This document shows positions 20,271 to 27,494 of a DNA stretch of 27,494 nt, in pieces. Source of the stretch: Methanobacterium sp. PtaU1.Bin097. GTDB taxonomy: Archaea; Methanobacteriota; Methanobacteria; Methanobacteriales; Methanobacteriaceae. The translations under genes and the position numbers were made by a program. Where the stretch lies: positions 1 through 27,494 of the forward strand of contig MVQY01000163.1 in NCBI GenBank assembly GCA_002067325.1, written 5' to 3'. Every line of letters begins with the position of its first letter. Position 1 is the first letter of the stretch. The notes under the pieces were generated by a model. It worked only from the letters and a program-made list of their open reading frames with translations, was not told the origin of the DNA and ran no database searches.

Positions 20271-20311
20271 TGAGTTTAAATTACTTATTTTAGAATAAAA
20301 AGTAGATCAAC

Positions 20312-21559
20312 ATGCAGATAATAGCAGATGTAGGTGGTATGCCCGGCAAAGATTGCAGGGGCTTTTGTAAATATTGCTATTTTAGAAAAGTTACAGATGG
20401 GGACCCTTTTGGATGTAAACTATGCACTCCAGGGACTGTGGGATGTGAACATTGTGGTCCCGGCGTACGGGAAACAACTAACAACTTCATACCTCCTTTC
20501 ATGGTCATTGGCTCGGTCCAAAATACCCTGATGATGAGCGGAGTTAGAGACCAAAATTTAAAGGTAAACATCAGTGGAGGAGGGGATGTAAGTTGTTATC
20601 CTAATCTACTGGAGATTTCATCTGCACTTAAAGATTTAAGCCTTCCCATTCACTTAGGCTATACCAGCGGAAAGGGTATCGATGATGCCAAGATAGCTGA
20701 AGATCTAATATCTCAGGGTGTGGAAGAAGTCACCTTCACCGTTTTTTCAACAGATGCCCTGCTCAGGAAGAAATGGATGGGTGATAAAAATCCAGAGGAA
20801 TCATTGAAGGCCCTCAAAATATTCTGTGAAAACTGTGAAGTCCATGCGGCAGCGGTTATAGTTCCTGGTGCCAACGATGGTGAAGTACTTTTTAAAACTG
20901 CAAGTGAACTGGAAGAATGGGGTGCTAAAGCATTCATACTGATGAGATTTGCAAATTTCAAAAACCAGGGGCTTATCCTTGATAATGAGCCCATAATTGA
21001 TGGTTTAACACCTCACTCCCTGAAAGAATTTAGCGGGTTGGTAAAAAAAGTTGGTGACGAGTTTAATCTAAGAGTTACAGGTACTCCCCTTCTAGATCCA
21101 CAAAATGATGCTCCTTTTGCCCTTTCAAAATCAAAAAATAAAGAATTTCTGAGCATATTACCAGATATAACTTCTGAAGCTACCATACTTACCAGCACCA
21201 TTTCAGCACCATTTATCGAGAAGATAATATTGAATATGGGGGCAGAGGAACTGATAAATGTTTACGCAGTGGACAAAGAAATTGCCTGTCTTATTACACA
21301 AGAAGATTTAGAATCAGTCGATCTTTCAGCCCTAAAAGACACAGTGATAATACCAGGACGTGCTTTTGTTCATGATAAAGTTGCTGAAAAGATTTTAAGC
21401 AAAGATGGTGTCGAAAGGATAGTTACCAGAGGTCCGGATAAATTATCAGTGGATGGGGAAATGAGTGGAACTTTAACCGATGAAAATATAATAGAAAAGG
21501 AAATGGAAGCATTTTATGAACTTATAAATATGATTAATTTCTTCGGAGTGAGAAAGTAA
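20312..21559 (+). CDS. mmp10: Methanogenesis marker 10: McrA arginine C5-methyltransferase (radical SAM)
   Basis: 415 residues. Mmp10 is a cobalamin-dependent radical SAM enzyme that places the C5 methyl on the active-site arginine of McrA (Arg271 here, in RRARGENEPGG). The SAM-cluster motif is C15-x3-C19-x2-C22, followed by Tyr23, the position of an unusual Tyr cluster ligand described for Mmp10. A second set, C35-x2-C38-x6-C45-x2-C48, should bind another Fe-S cluster. NISGGGDVSCYPNL is part of the SAM-binding barrel. The C-terminal third is the cobalamin-binding part. It is divergent from mcr and followed by a second MCR methyltransferase. The ribosome site is weak, and a short or absent leader is possible. 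Confidence 0.93.
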   Translation: MQIIADVGGMPGKDCRGFCKYCYFRKVTDGDPFGCKLCTPGTVGCEHCGPGVRETTNNFIPPFMVIGSVQNTLMMSGVRDQNLKVNISGGGDVSCYPNLLEISSALKDLSLPIHLGYTSGKGIDDAKIAEDLISQGVEEVTFTVFSTDALLRKKWMGDKNPEESLKALKIFCENCEVHAAAVIVPGANDGEVLFKTASELEEWGAKAFILMRFANFKNQGLILDNEPIIDGLTPHSLKEFSGLVKKVGDEFNLRVTGTPLLDPQNDAPFALSKSKNKEFLSILPDITSEATILTSTISAPFIEKIILNMGAEELINVYAVDKEIACLITQEDLESVDLSALKDTVIIPGRAFVHDKVAEKILSKDGVERIVTRGPDKLSVDGEMSGTLTDENIIEKEMEAFYELINMINFFGVRK

Positions 21560-21668
21560 TACAATATATTATATACAGTAAATTGAAATCAGAATTTTTT
21601 AAATTTTCATTATTACAGTAACTCCCCAAATTATAGTAACTCCTCAAAAAATTTCGGTGAAAAATATA

Positions 21669-23006
21669 ATGGTTAATAACAATGGAGAAAATGTGAAAAT
21701 AACCATTTTAACACCAGAATTCTATAATTATGGTGCTCTACTTATAGGAGGTATCTTAAAGGATGCAGGATATGTGGTGGATGTTCAAAAGGGTTTTGAA
21801 AAAGAAGTTAACGCAGATATTGTTATTTTGAGTTTGCATTCCACTATCCATTTAATCAAGTATAAATTGGAAATAGAAAAAATCAAGGGTTTCAAAATTG
21901 TAGGAGGCCCTGTAAGTAGAGTTCCAGAGTTAATATTTAAATATCTCCCTGTTGATGTAGTTGTAATTGGTGAAGGAGAGGTTAGTACCCTTGATTTAGT
22001 GGATAAATTGGGTAAAGATCTAGATACCAGTGAATTAGAAGAGGTTAAGGGGATTGCATTTAAAAATGGGGTGAAAATTGTTAAAACAAAAAGAGTTCCC
22101 ATATCATCTATGAACCATTCCCTGCCACTTATACCTGACGATATTTCATCGGAAAACATAAGGGGAGCTAATGTTTATATTGAAACTCACCGGGGCTGTC
22201 CTGGTAATTGTGGGTTCTGCCAGGTTCCATGCTTCTTTGGTAGGGAAGTTAGAAGCCGGCCGGTAGATGAAATTGTATCTGAGGTTAAAGAGTTCCTTAA
22301 AAAGGGGGCCTCAAGGATCGCAGTCAGTGGTGGAACAGGATCACTGTACGGCTGTAAAAAATTTAATAAAGTTAGTGAAAATTCTTTTGTTGAACTTTTA
22401 AAAGAAATAAGCAATCTAACAGGCCCTAAAAATCTTACAATTCCCGATATTCGTGTTGATATGATAAATGATGAAATATTGGAAGCTGTCAGGAAGTATA
22501 CCAATGGTTGGATTTTTTTCGGTGTAGAATCAGGGAGTGAAAGAATTTTAAGGAAAATGAGAAAGGGAATCACCCTTGATGAAATCCGAGACGCGGTTGA
22601 TAATGCTAAGTCCCATGGAATTAAAATTGCTGGTTCCTTTATTGTAGGATATCCCACCGAAACTGAAGATGATTTTGAAGCCACTGTTGAATTTGCAGAT
22701 GAATTGATGCTGGATGATTATTTTGTGAGTATCGCAGAGCCTATTCCTGGAACTGCTCTTGCAGATGAAGTATCTAAAATACCATTGAATGAAAATCTGT
22801 TATTCCTGAAAGGAGAAGAGTATAAAAGGTACGATTTAAGTATAACAGAAGAAAGGTGCCTTAACTTAATGCTTGAATCATATATTTTCAGGAGAATTCC
22901 ATCTCCCATGACTGATGAGCTTTTTAAGGCATTAGTGGATGAAACCAGATCTCAGGGAAACCATATAAGAACTGTGATAAAGATGATAACAGGCAATCCG
23001 GTATGA
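21669..23006 (+). CDS. mgmA: B12-binding radical SAM enzyme, probable McrA glutamine C-methyltransferase
   Basis: 445 residues from ATG 21669. An N-terminal cobalamin-binding Rossmann domain (about 10-140: ITILTPEFYNYGALLIGGIL, then VVVIGEGEVS) is followed by a radical SAM domain with C177-x3-C181-x2-C184 (RGCPGNCGFC) and FFGVESGSERILRKMRKG. It belongs to the B12-radical SAM type linked to Calpha-methylation of the active-site glutamine of McrA (Gln400, present here). The place next to mmp10 and mcr supports this; the exact substrate is inferred. The open frame begins with GTG 21657, but that GTG lies in the ribosome site CGGTGA, 8 bases before ATG 21669. A GTG at 21693 after GGAG is a further option. 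Confidence 0.78.
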   Translation: MVNNNGENVKITILTPEFYNYGALLIGGILKDAGYVVDVQKGFEKEVNADIVILSLHSTIHLIKYKLEIEKIKGFKIVGGPVSRVPELIFKYLPVDVVVIGEGEVSTLDLVDKLGKDLDTSELEEVKGIAFKNGVKIVKTKRVPISSMNHSLPLIPDDISSENIRGANVYIETHRGCPGNCGFCQVPCFFGREVRSRPVDEIVSEVKEFLKKGASRIAVSGGTGSLYGCKKFNKVSENSFVELLKEISNLTGPKNLTIPDIRVDMINDEILEAVRKYTNGWIFFGVESGSERILRKMRKGITLDEIRDAVDNAKSHGIKIAGSFIVGYPTETEDDFEATVEFADELMLDDYFVSIAEPIPGTALADEVSKIPLNENLLFLKGEEYKRYDLSITEERCLNLMLESYIFRRIPSPMTDELFKALVDETRSQGNHIRTVIKMITGNPV

Positions 23007-23085
23007 AATGGTTTTTATGTGATTATTTATTCTTTAAATTTAAATTCAATGAGTTTTAGTTCATATTTAACAGAACTTTAATAGA

Positions 23086-23544
23086 TTAATCTTCTGGAAT
23101 AGCTGATTTTCCCCGGGTCTTTTCATAATTTCTAAATGATTTTATGAATTCCTTTCCTTTTGGATGGGTTTCAATGAATTCTGTAAATAATTGAAATTTG
23201 TTTACCGTAGATTCACACAAAATGTGTTCCATTGCACACGCTTCCCTATCAGCAGTCTCATTATCCACGCCTAACATATTCAAGAACCTTTTCAGCACAA
23301 TATGTTTGTGTATAACCCTTTTTGCCGCTTTGATTCCTTTCTCATTTAATTTAATTTCCTTATATTTTTCACGGGATATTAAATCCAGTTTATATATTTT
23401 ATCTACTGCTTCAACGACACTGGAAGGCTTGACATTAAGTTCTTCAGCAATATCCACCACTCTAATGATTCCCTTTTTCTTTTCCAAATTATACATTACC
23501 TCAAGGTAATCTTCCATACTTTTTGTAAGTTTTAAATAATTCAT
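23086..23544 (-). CDS. DtxR/MntR-family metal-dependent regulator
   Basis: 152 residues: an N-terminal winged helix-turn-helix (6-70: SMEDYLEVMYNLEKKKG, then IAEELNVKPSSVVEAVDKI) and a helical metal-binding and dimer domain (75-140). Candidate ligands are D12, His/Glu in HKHIVLKRFL, and E-x-C-x2-EH in REACAMEHILCES. The C-terminal SH3/FeoA domain of DtxR proper is absent, as in MntR/SirR-type short forms. The family senses Fe2+ or Mn2+ and represses metal uptake or storage genes. It lies downstream of a metal-transporter gene and a hydrolase gene on the same strand, with its own TATA-like box (GGATATAATAG, about 23565-23575). The metal is not predictable. Convergent with mgmA. Confidence 0.85.
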   Translation of the reverse strand: MNYLKLTKSMEDYLEVMYNLEKKKGIIRVVDIAEELNVKPSSVVEAVDKIYKLDLISREKYKEIKLNEKGIKAAKRVIHKHIVLKRFLNMLGVDNETADREACAMEHILCESTVNKFQLFTEFIETHPKGKEFIKSFRNYEKTRGKSAIPED

Positions 23545-23610
23545 TACTATCCTCTTCTATTATTTTCTATTATATCCTAACTTCAGACCTGCAAATATCC
23601 TTGTTAAGTA

Positions 23611-24264
23611 TTAAATATCGTATTCATATCCAACTTCGCAGTTTTTATAGGATTCTGGCATTTTAGTCTTTATTTCACCTCCTTTTTGGGTACAATGACA
23701 GGGGATTATTAAAGGAGTGCCCTTTAAAATATCTACATTAGAATCATGGAATCCTCCGATCACACCGTAAATCTCACCAAATTCCCTGGATTTTTTGATG
23801 ATCACTTCTAGACCAGGATGAGCGCAACCAGTAAGGACAATATTACCCTTTTTAGAGCATAATACTAAGGACTGCTCTTTAATTTTTTCACCAAGCTCTC
23901 CGGTAGTGTATATATTATCACAAACTTTTCTGGCCTCTGAAACCTCTACAATGTTTGCCTGATTTTTTACTTCATTTTTAAGGTTTTCTGATACGGATTC
24001 AGGAATGTAAACATCAGGATTTCTGGTATACTCCAATACATGATTCAAACCCCCAATATGATCCCAGTGCTGATGGGAGATTACAATTGTATCTATTTCT
24101 TCTGGGTTGATACCGGCAGCTTTCATATTGTTTAAAAGAACAAATCCATTCCAGCCGGTGTCAAATAATATTTTCTTTTCGTTTACTGCTATAAAACATG
24201 AAAATCCCCATCCCGCTTTAAAATTGTTCGGAGCTTTATTATCATATAGAATCTGGAGTTTCAT
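23611..24264 (-). CDS. MBL-fold metallo-hydrolase (COG1237 type)
   Basis: 217 residues of the metallo-beta-lactamase fold. Metal ligands are visible: SHQHWDHIGG (H-x-H-x-D-H near residue 63), GCAHPG near 148, GGFHDS near 170 and PCHCT near 190. This set is typical of the group annotated as dihydropterin-ribofuranosyl-aminobenzene phosphate synthase-like proteins, one member of which was linked to methanopterin synthesis. That name is widely over-used, so a specific reaction is not claimed. It lies 25 bp downstream of the CDF-NifX gene across a 13-bp direct repeat. The ribosome site is a GTGAT match 5 bases before ATG. Confidence 0.85.
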   Translation of the reverse strand: MKLQILYDNKAPNNFKAGWGFSCFIAVNEKKILFDTGWNGFVLLNNMKAAGINPEEIDTIVISHQHWDHIGGLNHVLEYTRNPDVYIPESVSENLKNEVKNQANIVEVSEARKVCDNIYTTGELGEKIKEQSLVLCSKKGNIVLTGCAHPGLEVIIKKSREFGEIYGVIGGFHDSNVDILKGTPLIIPCHCTQKGGEIKTKMPESYKNCEVGYEYDI

Positions 24265-24296
24265 TTTGAATCACTTAAAGTCATTTGAATCACTTA
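24265..24296 (-). repeat. 13-bp direct repeat at the CDF/hydrolase gene junction
   Basis: TTTGAATCACTTA occurs at 24265-24277 and 24284-24296 (19-bp period). One copy contains the stop codon of the transporter gene, the other the ribosome site of the hydrolase gene. It looks like a small tandem duplication that set the spacing between them. Confidence 0.7.
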
Positions 24297-25498
24297 TATA
24301 CGTCTAGAATTATTTCTTCAAGATTCTTACCCTTTGGGAAAATCACATCGATCAACTTATCATTTAAGGCATACATAGGTCCTTCACCAACCTCATTACC
24401 TATCAAAACATCCACATTTTCTTTCCCTAAAAAGTCAGCCGTTTCAAGTCCCTTCTTTTTTTCCAATTTAACCCCTGGGTTTTCTTTTATTACTATGTCT
24501 GTTATTTCACCGTTAGATACATTTGCAAATAAAATATAAGGAGCTCTGGCAAAATGTTCTGAAACCGTGGATTGTAAACCTTTCCTGTTCTCTACCGGGA
24601 CTGCCACCCTTAATTTTTCTTTTTTATAAGGTTCTATTTGAACTGTTAAAGTATCTAAATTTCTGATTTCATCTTTTACAGTTCTTTTAACTTTTTCTGT
24701 TATATCAGATGCCTCTCGTACTGACAATCCTTTTTCTGTTTCCAGATGCAGTTCTGCAAATACAAAGGGCCCTGACCTCCGGACCTTAACGTCATGAACA
24801 TTTTCAACTCCTTCAACGCCTTTAGCAATTAGTTTTATTTCGTTAAGCTTTTCAGGGTCCATACTGGCATCTAGAAGGACAAGAACATCATCTTTAGCCA
24901 ATTTTAGTCCCATATAAACGATTAAAAATGCCACTAAAATTCCTGAAATCCCCTCTATACTTAAAAAGCCCAGATACGACGACAATATACCTACAAAAAC
25001 GATTAACGACGAGAAAATATCAATAAAACTGTGTTTTCCATCATTTATCAGTGCCTGGGAGTCTATATCCCTTCCAACTTTCTCTTTATATCTGGCAAGT
25101 AGAAAAGAAATCACGGCAGAAAAAGCAGCTACAGAAAGACTAATTAAAGGCATTTCAATTGGTGTAGGGTTAATAAATGCGTTGAAAGATTCTAAAGCTA
25201 TTTCTATACCAGTTACTATTATTATGGCCGATACTATCAAAGAGACAAAAGACTCGATCTTGTAATAACCGTAAGGGAACATTTCATCGGGTTTACGCTG
25301 GGAAAGTCTAAGTCCTATGAATACAGCTAAAGATGCAACTATATCCGAAAATGAATGGACAGAATCAGCGATTAAAGCTATACTCCCGGATAATATGCCA
25401 ATTATCCCTTTAAGGATGGCCAGCAACAGGTTTGTTAAGCTGGAATATATGGCGGCTTTTTCTCCCTTCCTTAAATTTATTCGTGTTTTATCATCCAT
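24290..25498 (-). CDS. CDF metal efflux transporter fused to a NifX/NafY-like domain
   Basis: 402 residues. Residues 1-210 are a cation diffusion facilitator with about six helices and two metal-site motifs, DSVHSFSD (TM2) and NDGKHSFID (TM5). Both are H-x3-D, the pattern common in Zn2+ exporters. Residues about 215-295 form the cytosolic metal-sensing domain (EGVENVHDVKVRR). Residues 298-402 (LRVAVPVENRKG, SEHFARAPYILF, NVDVLIGNEVGEGP) are a dinitrogenase Fe-Mo-cofactor-binding type domain, the NifX/ORP fold. The fusion ties a transporter to a domain that usually binds metal clusters. The two ATPase genes upstream and the regulator and hydrolase genes downstream probably share its transcript or function. 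Start: ATG 25498 after GGTGTTTCA. Confidence 0.88.
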   Translation of the reverse strand: MDDKTRINLRKGEKAAIYSSLTNLLLAILKGIIGILSGSIALIADSVHSFSDIVASLAVFIGLRLSQRKPDEMFPYGYYKIESFVSLIVSAIIIVTGIEIALESFNAFINPTPIEMPLISLSVAAFSAVISFLLARYKEKVGRDIDSQALINDGKHSFIDIFSSLIVFVGILSSYLGFLSIEGISGILVAFLIVYMGLKLAKDDVLVLLDASMDPEKLNEIKLIAKGVEGVENVHDVKVRRSGPFVFAELHLETEKGLSVREASDITEKVKRTVKDEIRNLDTLTVQIEPYKKEKLRVAVPVENRKGLQSTVSEHFARAPYILFANVSNGEITDIVIKENPGVKLEKKKGLETADFLGKENVDVLIGNEVGEGPMYALNDKLIDVIFPKGKNLEEIILDVYK

Positions 25499-25549
25499 TG
25501 AAACACCGAATTTTATAATTCATTGATATGATCTTCTTTAAGCTGGATT

Positions 25550-26467
25550 TTATGTTTGTTTTTCATATTTGTCCCAAAAATTAATATTTTTTATCATTTC
25601 TTTTAATATTTCCAGAAATTTACCAGTATATTCCGGTTCAAAAATCACTGCTGGTTTTAAATTTACCAGGGCATACACAAATTTCTGATCAAAAGGAATT
25701 TCCCCCAGGACTGGAATTTCATTTACAGTGAAATATTCCTCCATTTCTTCAGTGAAATCACTATTTATATCATTTTTATTAATTATAACTCCATAATGGA
25801 TGTTGAAATGATTAACAATATCTATGGCTCTTTTAAGGTCCCAGAATGCTGCGGGTGTAGGTTCTGTAACCAGTACTACGTAGTCACTTCCCCTTACCGA
25901 CGCTATTACCGGGCAACCAATCCCCGCTGCAGAATCGATGACCATATACTCTGCATTTATGGCCTCTGCAATTTCCGAAGCCCATATTTTTACGATGTTT
26001 ACCACATTTCCTGAACCCGATTTACCAATGTTTAACTGTGCTGAAACACTGGGAAATCCATAGCCAGTTTCACCTACTCTTATGCCAGCTATCTCAACTG
26101 ATTCTAACTTTAATGCATTATCACCACATACCAGGGTACAGGCACCGCAGCCTATGCACAGTAAATCGCTGATTACCGGGAAGTCTTCTTTATCCACGCT
26201 GATCGCTTGAAATTTACAGGCCTCTACACATTCCTGACATTTACTACAGTGTTCTTTGATTAATATAGCATTCTGTTCGCTACGAACACGGTCTATTAAT
26301 TGGGAATTATCTTCTATAACTCCGAGGGCCAAAGCCAGGTTGGGCGCATCCACATCACAATCTACTGTAATTAATTTATGGTTTTCTGCCAACAAAACAG
26401 CTAGAGAGGCTGTTATTGAACTTTTACCAACTCCTCCTTTTCCTGATAGTACTGTGATTGTTTTCAT
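25550..26467 (-). CDS. MinD/Mrp-type ATPase with inserted ferredoxin domain (second of the pair)
   Basis: 305 residues of the MinD-superfamily P-loop ATPases with an inserted ferredoxin (COG1149). A deviant Walker A, GKGGVGKSS, is at 9-17. Two [4Fe-4S] motifs follow: C74-x2-C77-x2-C80-x3-C84 and C104-x2-C107-x2-C110-x3-C114. The switch region is IDSAAGIGCPVIASVRG, and VTEPTPAAFWDL lines the nucleotide. Such pairs usually sit beside NifX/ORP-domain proteins and are thought to load or move metal clusters. The function is unproved. ATG overlaps the stop of the first ATPase gene by 4 bp (ATGA). The CDF-NifX gene follows after 51 bp. Confidence 0.9.
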   Translation of the reverse strand: MKTITVLSGKGGVGKSSITASLAVLLAENHKLITVDCDVDAPNLALALGVIEDNSQLIDRVRSEQNAILIKEHCSKCQECVEACKFQAISVDKEDFPVISDLLCIGCGACTLVCGDNALKLESVEIAGIRVGETGYGFPSVSAQLNIGKSGSGNVVNIVKIWASEIAEAINAEYMVIDSAAGIGCPVIASVRGSDYVVLVTEPTPAAFWDLKRAIDIVNHFNIHYGVIINKNDINSDFTEEMEEYFTVNEIPVLGEIPFDQKFVYALVNLKPAVIFEPEYTGKFLEILKEMIKNINFWDKYEKQT

Positions 26468-27324
26468 GACCGGTTCTCCAGGAACTGTGCTATTACTGAA
26501 ATCTCTTTGTGTGTAATGGGGATGCCTTTAGAATAATTTTCAAGGAAAGTTTTTGTATAAGGAACCTTAGAAATAATATCAATACCATAATTAGATTGTA
26601 TTTCTTTTATTAAGCCAATATCACCAATATCCGACTTGTTTAGAATAATTACAGGCTGGATTTTCAGTAATTCTAAAAGTTTTAAAATTAAGTCCAGATC
26701 ATGTTTACCGAAAGGTGTTGGTTCAGCAACAGCTAACGCCAAATCACTATCCATTAAAGCAGTGCTGACATTACAATGAGTACCTGCAGCTGTGTCTATT
26801 AACAGGAAATCATAGTCATCCTCTAATTCAAATGCATAATCAAGGGTGGCCTTTACTACTGGTGAAGTGGACTCCAATCCTACATATATCTCCCCGGATA
26901 TCAGTATCAAATTTTCAGTAATTCCTGTATCGAAAACAGGTTTGCCCAAATATATGCAGCCAATTGTTTGTGCATCTTCAGATATCGCCCTGTTTGGACA
27001 GGCTAAAAGACAGGCTCCACATCCATTACACTGTTTATCAACTAAAAAAGGAAAATTATCCCTTATTAATATAATAGCGTTCTCTTTACATATTTGGGAA
27101 CATTCACCACACTTTAAACATCTTTGTTTATCAAATTCAGGGAGGAATATCTCTACTTCTCTGATCTTCTCCCTTTCAGTGGACAGGATAATATGATCGT
27201 CTGGACATTCAACATCTGCATCAACCAATATGGTTCTATGTTTCTTTGCAAGTTCGGCTGCTAAGGCTGTTGCTATAGTTGATTTACCTGTACCACCCTT
27301 ACCACCAGTTATTGCGATTCTCAT
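26464..27324 (-). CDS. MinD/Mrp-type ATPase with inserted ferredoxin domain (first of the pair)
   Basis: 286 residues, paralogous to the next gene. The deviant Walker A is GGKGGTGKS at 7-15. Ferredoxin motifs are C69-x2-C72-x2-C75-x3-C79 and C99-x2-C102-x2-C105-x3-C109. The switch region is LLIDTAAGTHCNVSTALMDS, and AEPTPFGKHDLDL completes the site. The two proteins differ enough to suggest a heterodimer, as in bacterial ORP-type complexes (inference). It overlaps its partner by 4 bp. A TATA box lies so close to the ATG that the transcript may be leaderless or nearly so. Confidence 0.9.
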   Translation of the reverse strand: MRIAITGGKGGTGKSTIATALAAELAKKHRTILVDADVECPDDHIILSTEREKIREVEIFLPEFDKQRCLKCGECSQICKENAIILIRDNFPFLVDKQCNGCGACLLACPNRAISEDAQTIGCIYLGKPVFDTGITENLILISGEIYVGLESTSPVVKATLDYAFELEDDYDFLLIDTAAGTHCNVSTALMDSDLALAVAEPTPFGKHDLDLILKLLELLKIQPVIILNKSDIGDIGLIKEIQSNYGIDIISKVPYTKTFLENYSKGIPITHKEISVIAQFLENRS

Positions 27325-27345
27325 TTTTATTTACCTGCACTTAAA

Positions 27346-27355
27346 AAATATAAAA
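27346..27355 (-). promoter_or_regulatory. TATA box of the ATPase pair
   Basis: On minus it reads TTTTATATTT, with its centre about 27 bp before the ATG at 27324. Archaeal transcripts start about 25 bp past the box, so the mRNA would begin at or within a few bases of the start codon. Confidence 0.5.
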
Positions 27356-27392
27356 GATTTTTCGAGCTTCAAAATTAGCTAAATATTGCAGT

Positions 27393-27409
27393 GATAAGGA
27401 AAACTTATC
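27393..27409. other. Hairpin between the ferredoxin-like gene and the ATPase pair
   Basis: GATAAG (27393-27398) and CTTATC (27404-27409) flank GAAAA, with imperfect further pairing outside (CTGTAG/CTGCAA). It lies 48-64 bp past the stop of the upstream gene and about 70 bp before the ATPase start. It could be a terminator of the first or an operator for the second; the T-tract is poor. Confidence 0.4.
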
Positions 27410-27456
27410 CTACAGTATTGATTGAAAGTTAAATCATTGACGTAAAACATTTTATT

Positions 27457-27494
27457 TTATTCTTCTTTGACTTTGATTGCTCCATTTGGACATA
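27457..27494 (-). CDS. 3' end of a probable 4Fe-4S ferredoxin-type protein (partial)
   Basis: The last codons before TAA at 27459-27457 read CPNGAIKVKEE. A Cys-Pro followed by G-A-I and a short charged tail is the classic end of a [4Fe-4S] ferredoxin or ferredoxin domain. Only 11 codons are visible. It would be the next gene upstream of the ATPase pair on the same strand. Confidence 0.5.
   Translation of the reverse strand, partial: CPNGAIKVKEE

Overview
This window comes from a hydrogenotrophic methanogen of the order Methanobacteriales, most likely a mesophilic Methanobacterium-like species. The evidence is a complete mcrBDCGA operon followed by mtrEDCBAFGH, with mmp14, a UspA protein, a Na+/Ca2+ exchanger-type carrier and cobY downstream. 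I recall this order from Methanothermobacter. Intergenic DNA is AT-rich, ribosome binding sites are of the GGAGGTGAT type, and promoters look archaeal (TATA boxes). No CRISPR array, rRNA, tRNA or insertion sequence was recognised.

Layout. (1) 1-4440, minus: the first 1480 codons of a very large secreted repeat protein (signal peptide, PKD domains, chitobiase-C-like domains, PQQ-type beta-propellers), open at the window edge. (2) 4441-5057: AT-rich spacer holding the gene's promoter (a TATA box inside an inverted repeat) and a decayed second copy of the promoter and signal-peptide region. (3) 5058-7024: a PRC-barrel protein and CobY on minus, an FMN-binding oxidase-like protein on plus, and a broken MoaD/ThiS-like gene. 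(4) 7021-10029, minus: methanogenesis marker 14, a universal stress protein and a CaCA exchanger. (5) 10189-15156, minus: the Na+-pumping methyl-H4MPT:CoM methyltransferase, all eight subunits. (6) 15217-20030, minus: methyl-CoM reductase I. (7) 20312-23006, plus and divergent from mcr: Mmp10 and a probable MgmA, two radical SAM methyltransferases that modify Arg271 and Gln400 of McrA. (8) 23086-27494, minus: a DtxR-like regulator, an MBL-fold hydrolase, a CDF metal transporter fused to a NifX-like domain, two MinD-type ATPases with inserted ferredoxin domains, and the tail of a probable ferredoxin.

How they fit. Regions 5-7 hold the last two steps of methanogenesis with two of the enzymes that modify the final catalyst. 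CobY supplies a step of cobamide synthesis, and MtrA carries a corrinoid (His84 is present when the TTG start is used). The last region resembles ATPase/NifX-domain modules linked to metal or metal-cluster handling. Its transporter-NifX fusion and co-clustered regulator make it the least explained part of the window.

Several start codons differ from the longest open frame (mtrA, mtrC, mtrD, mcrG, mcrD, mgmA); the reasons are given per gene.
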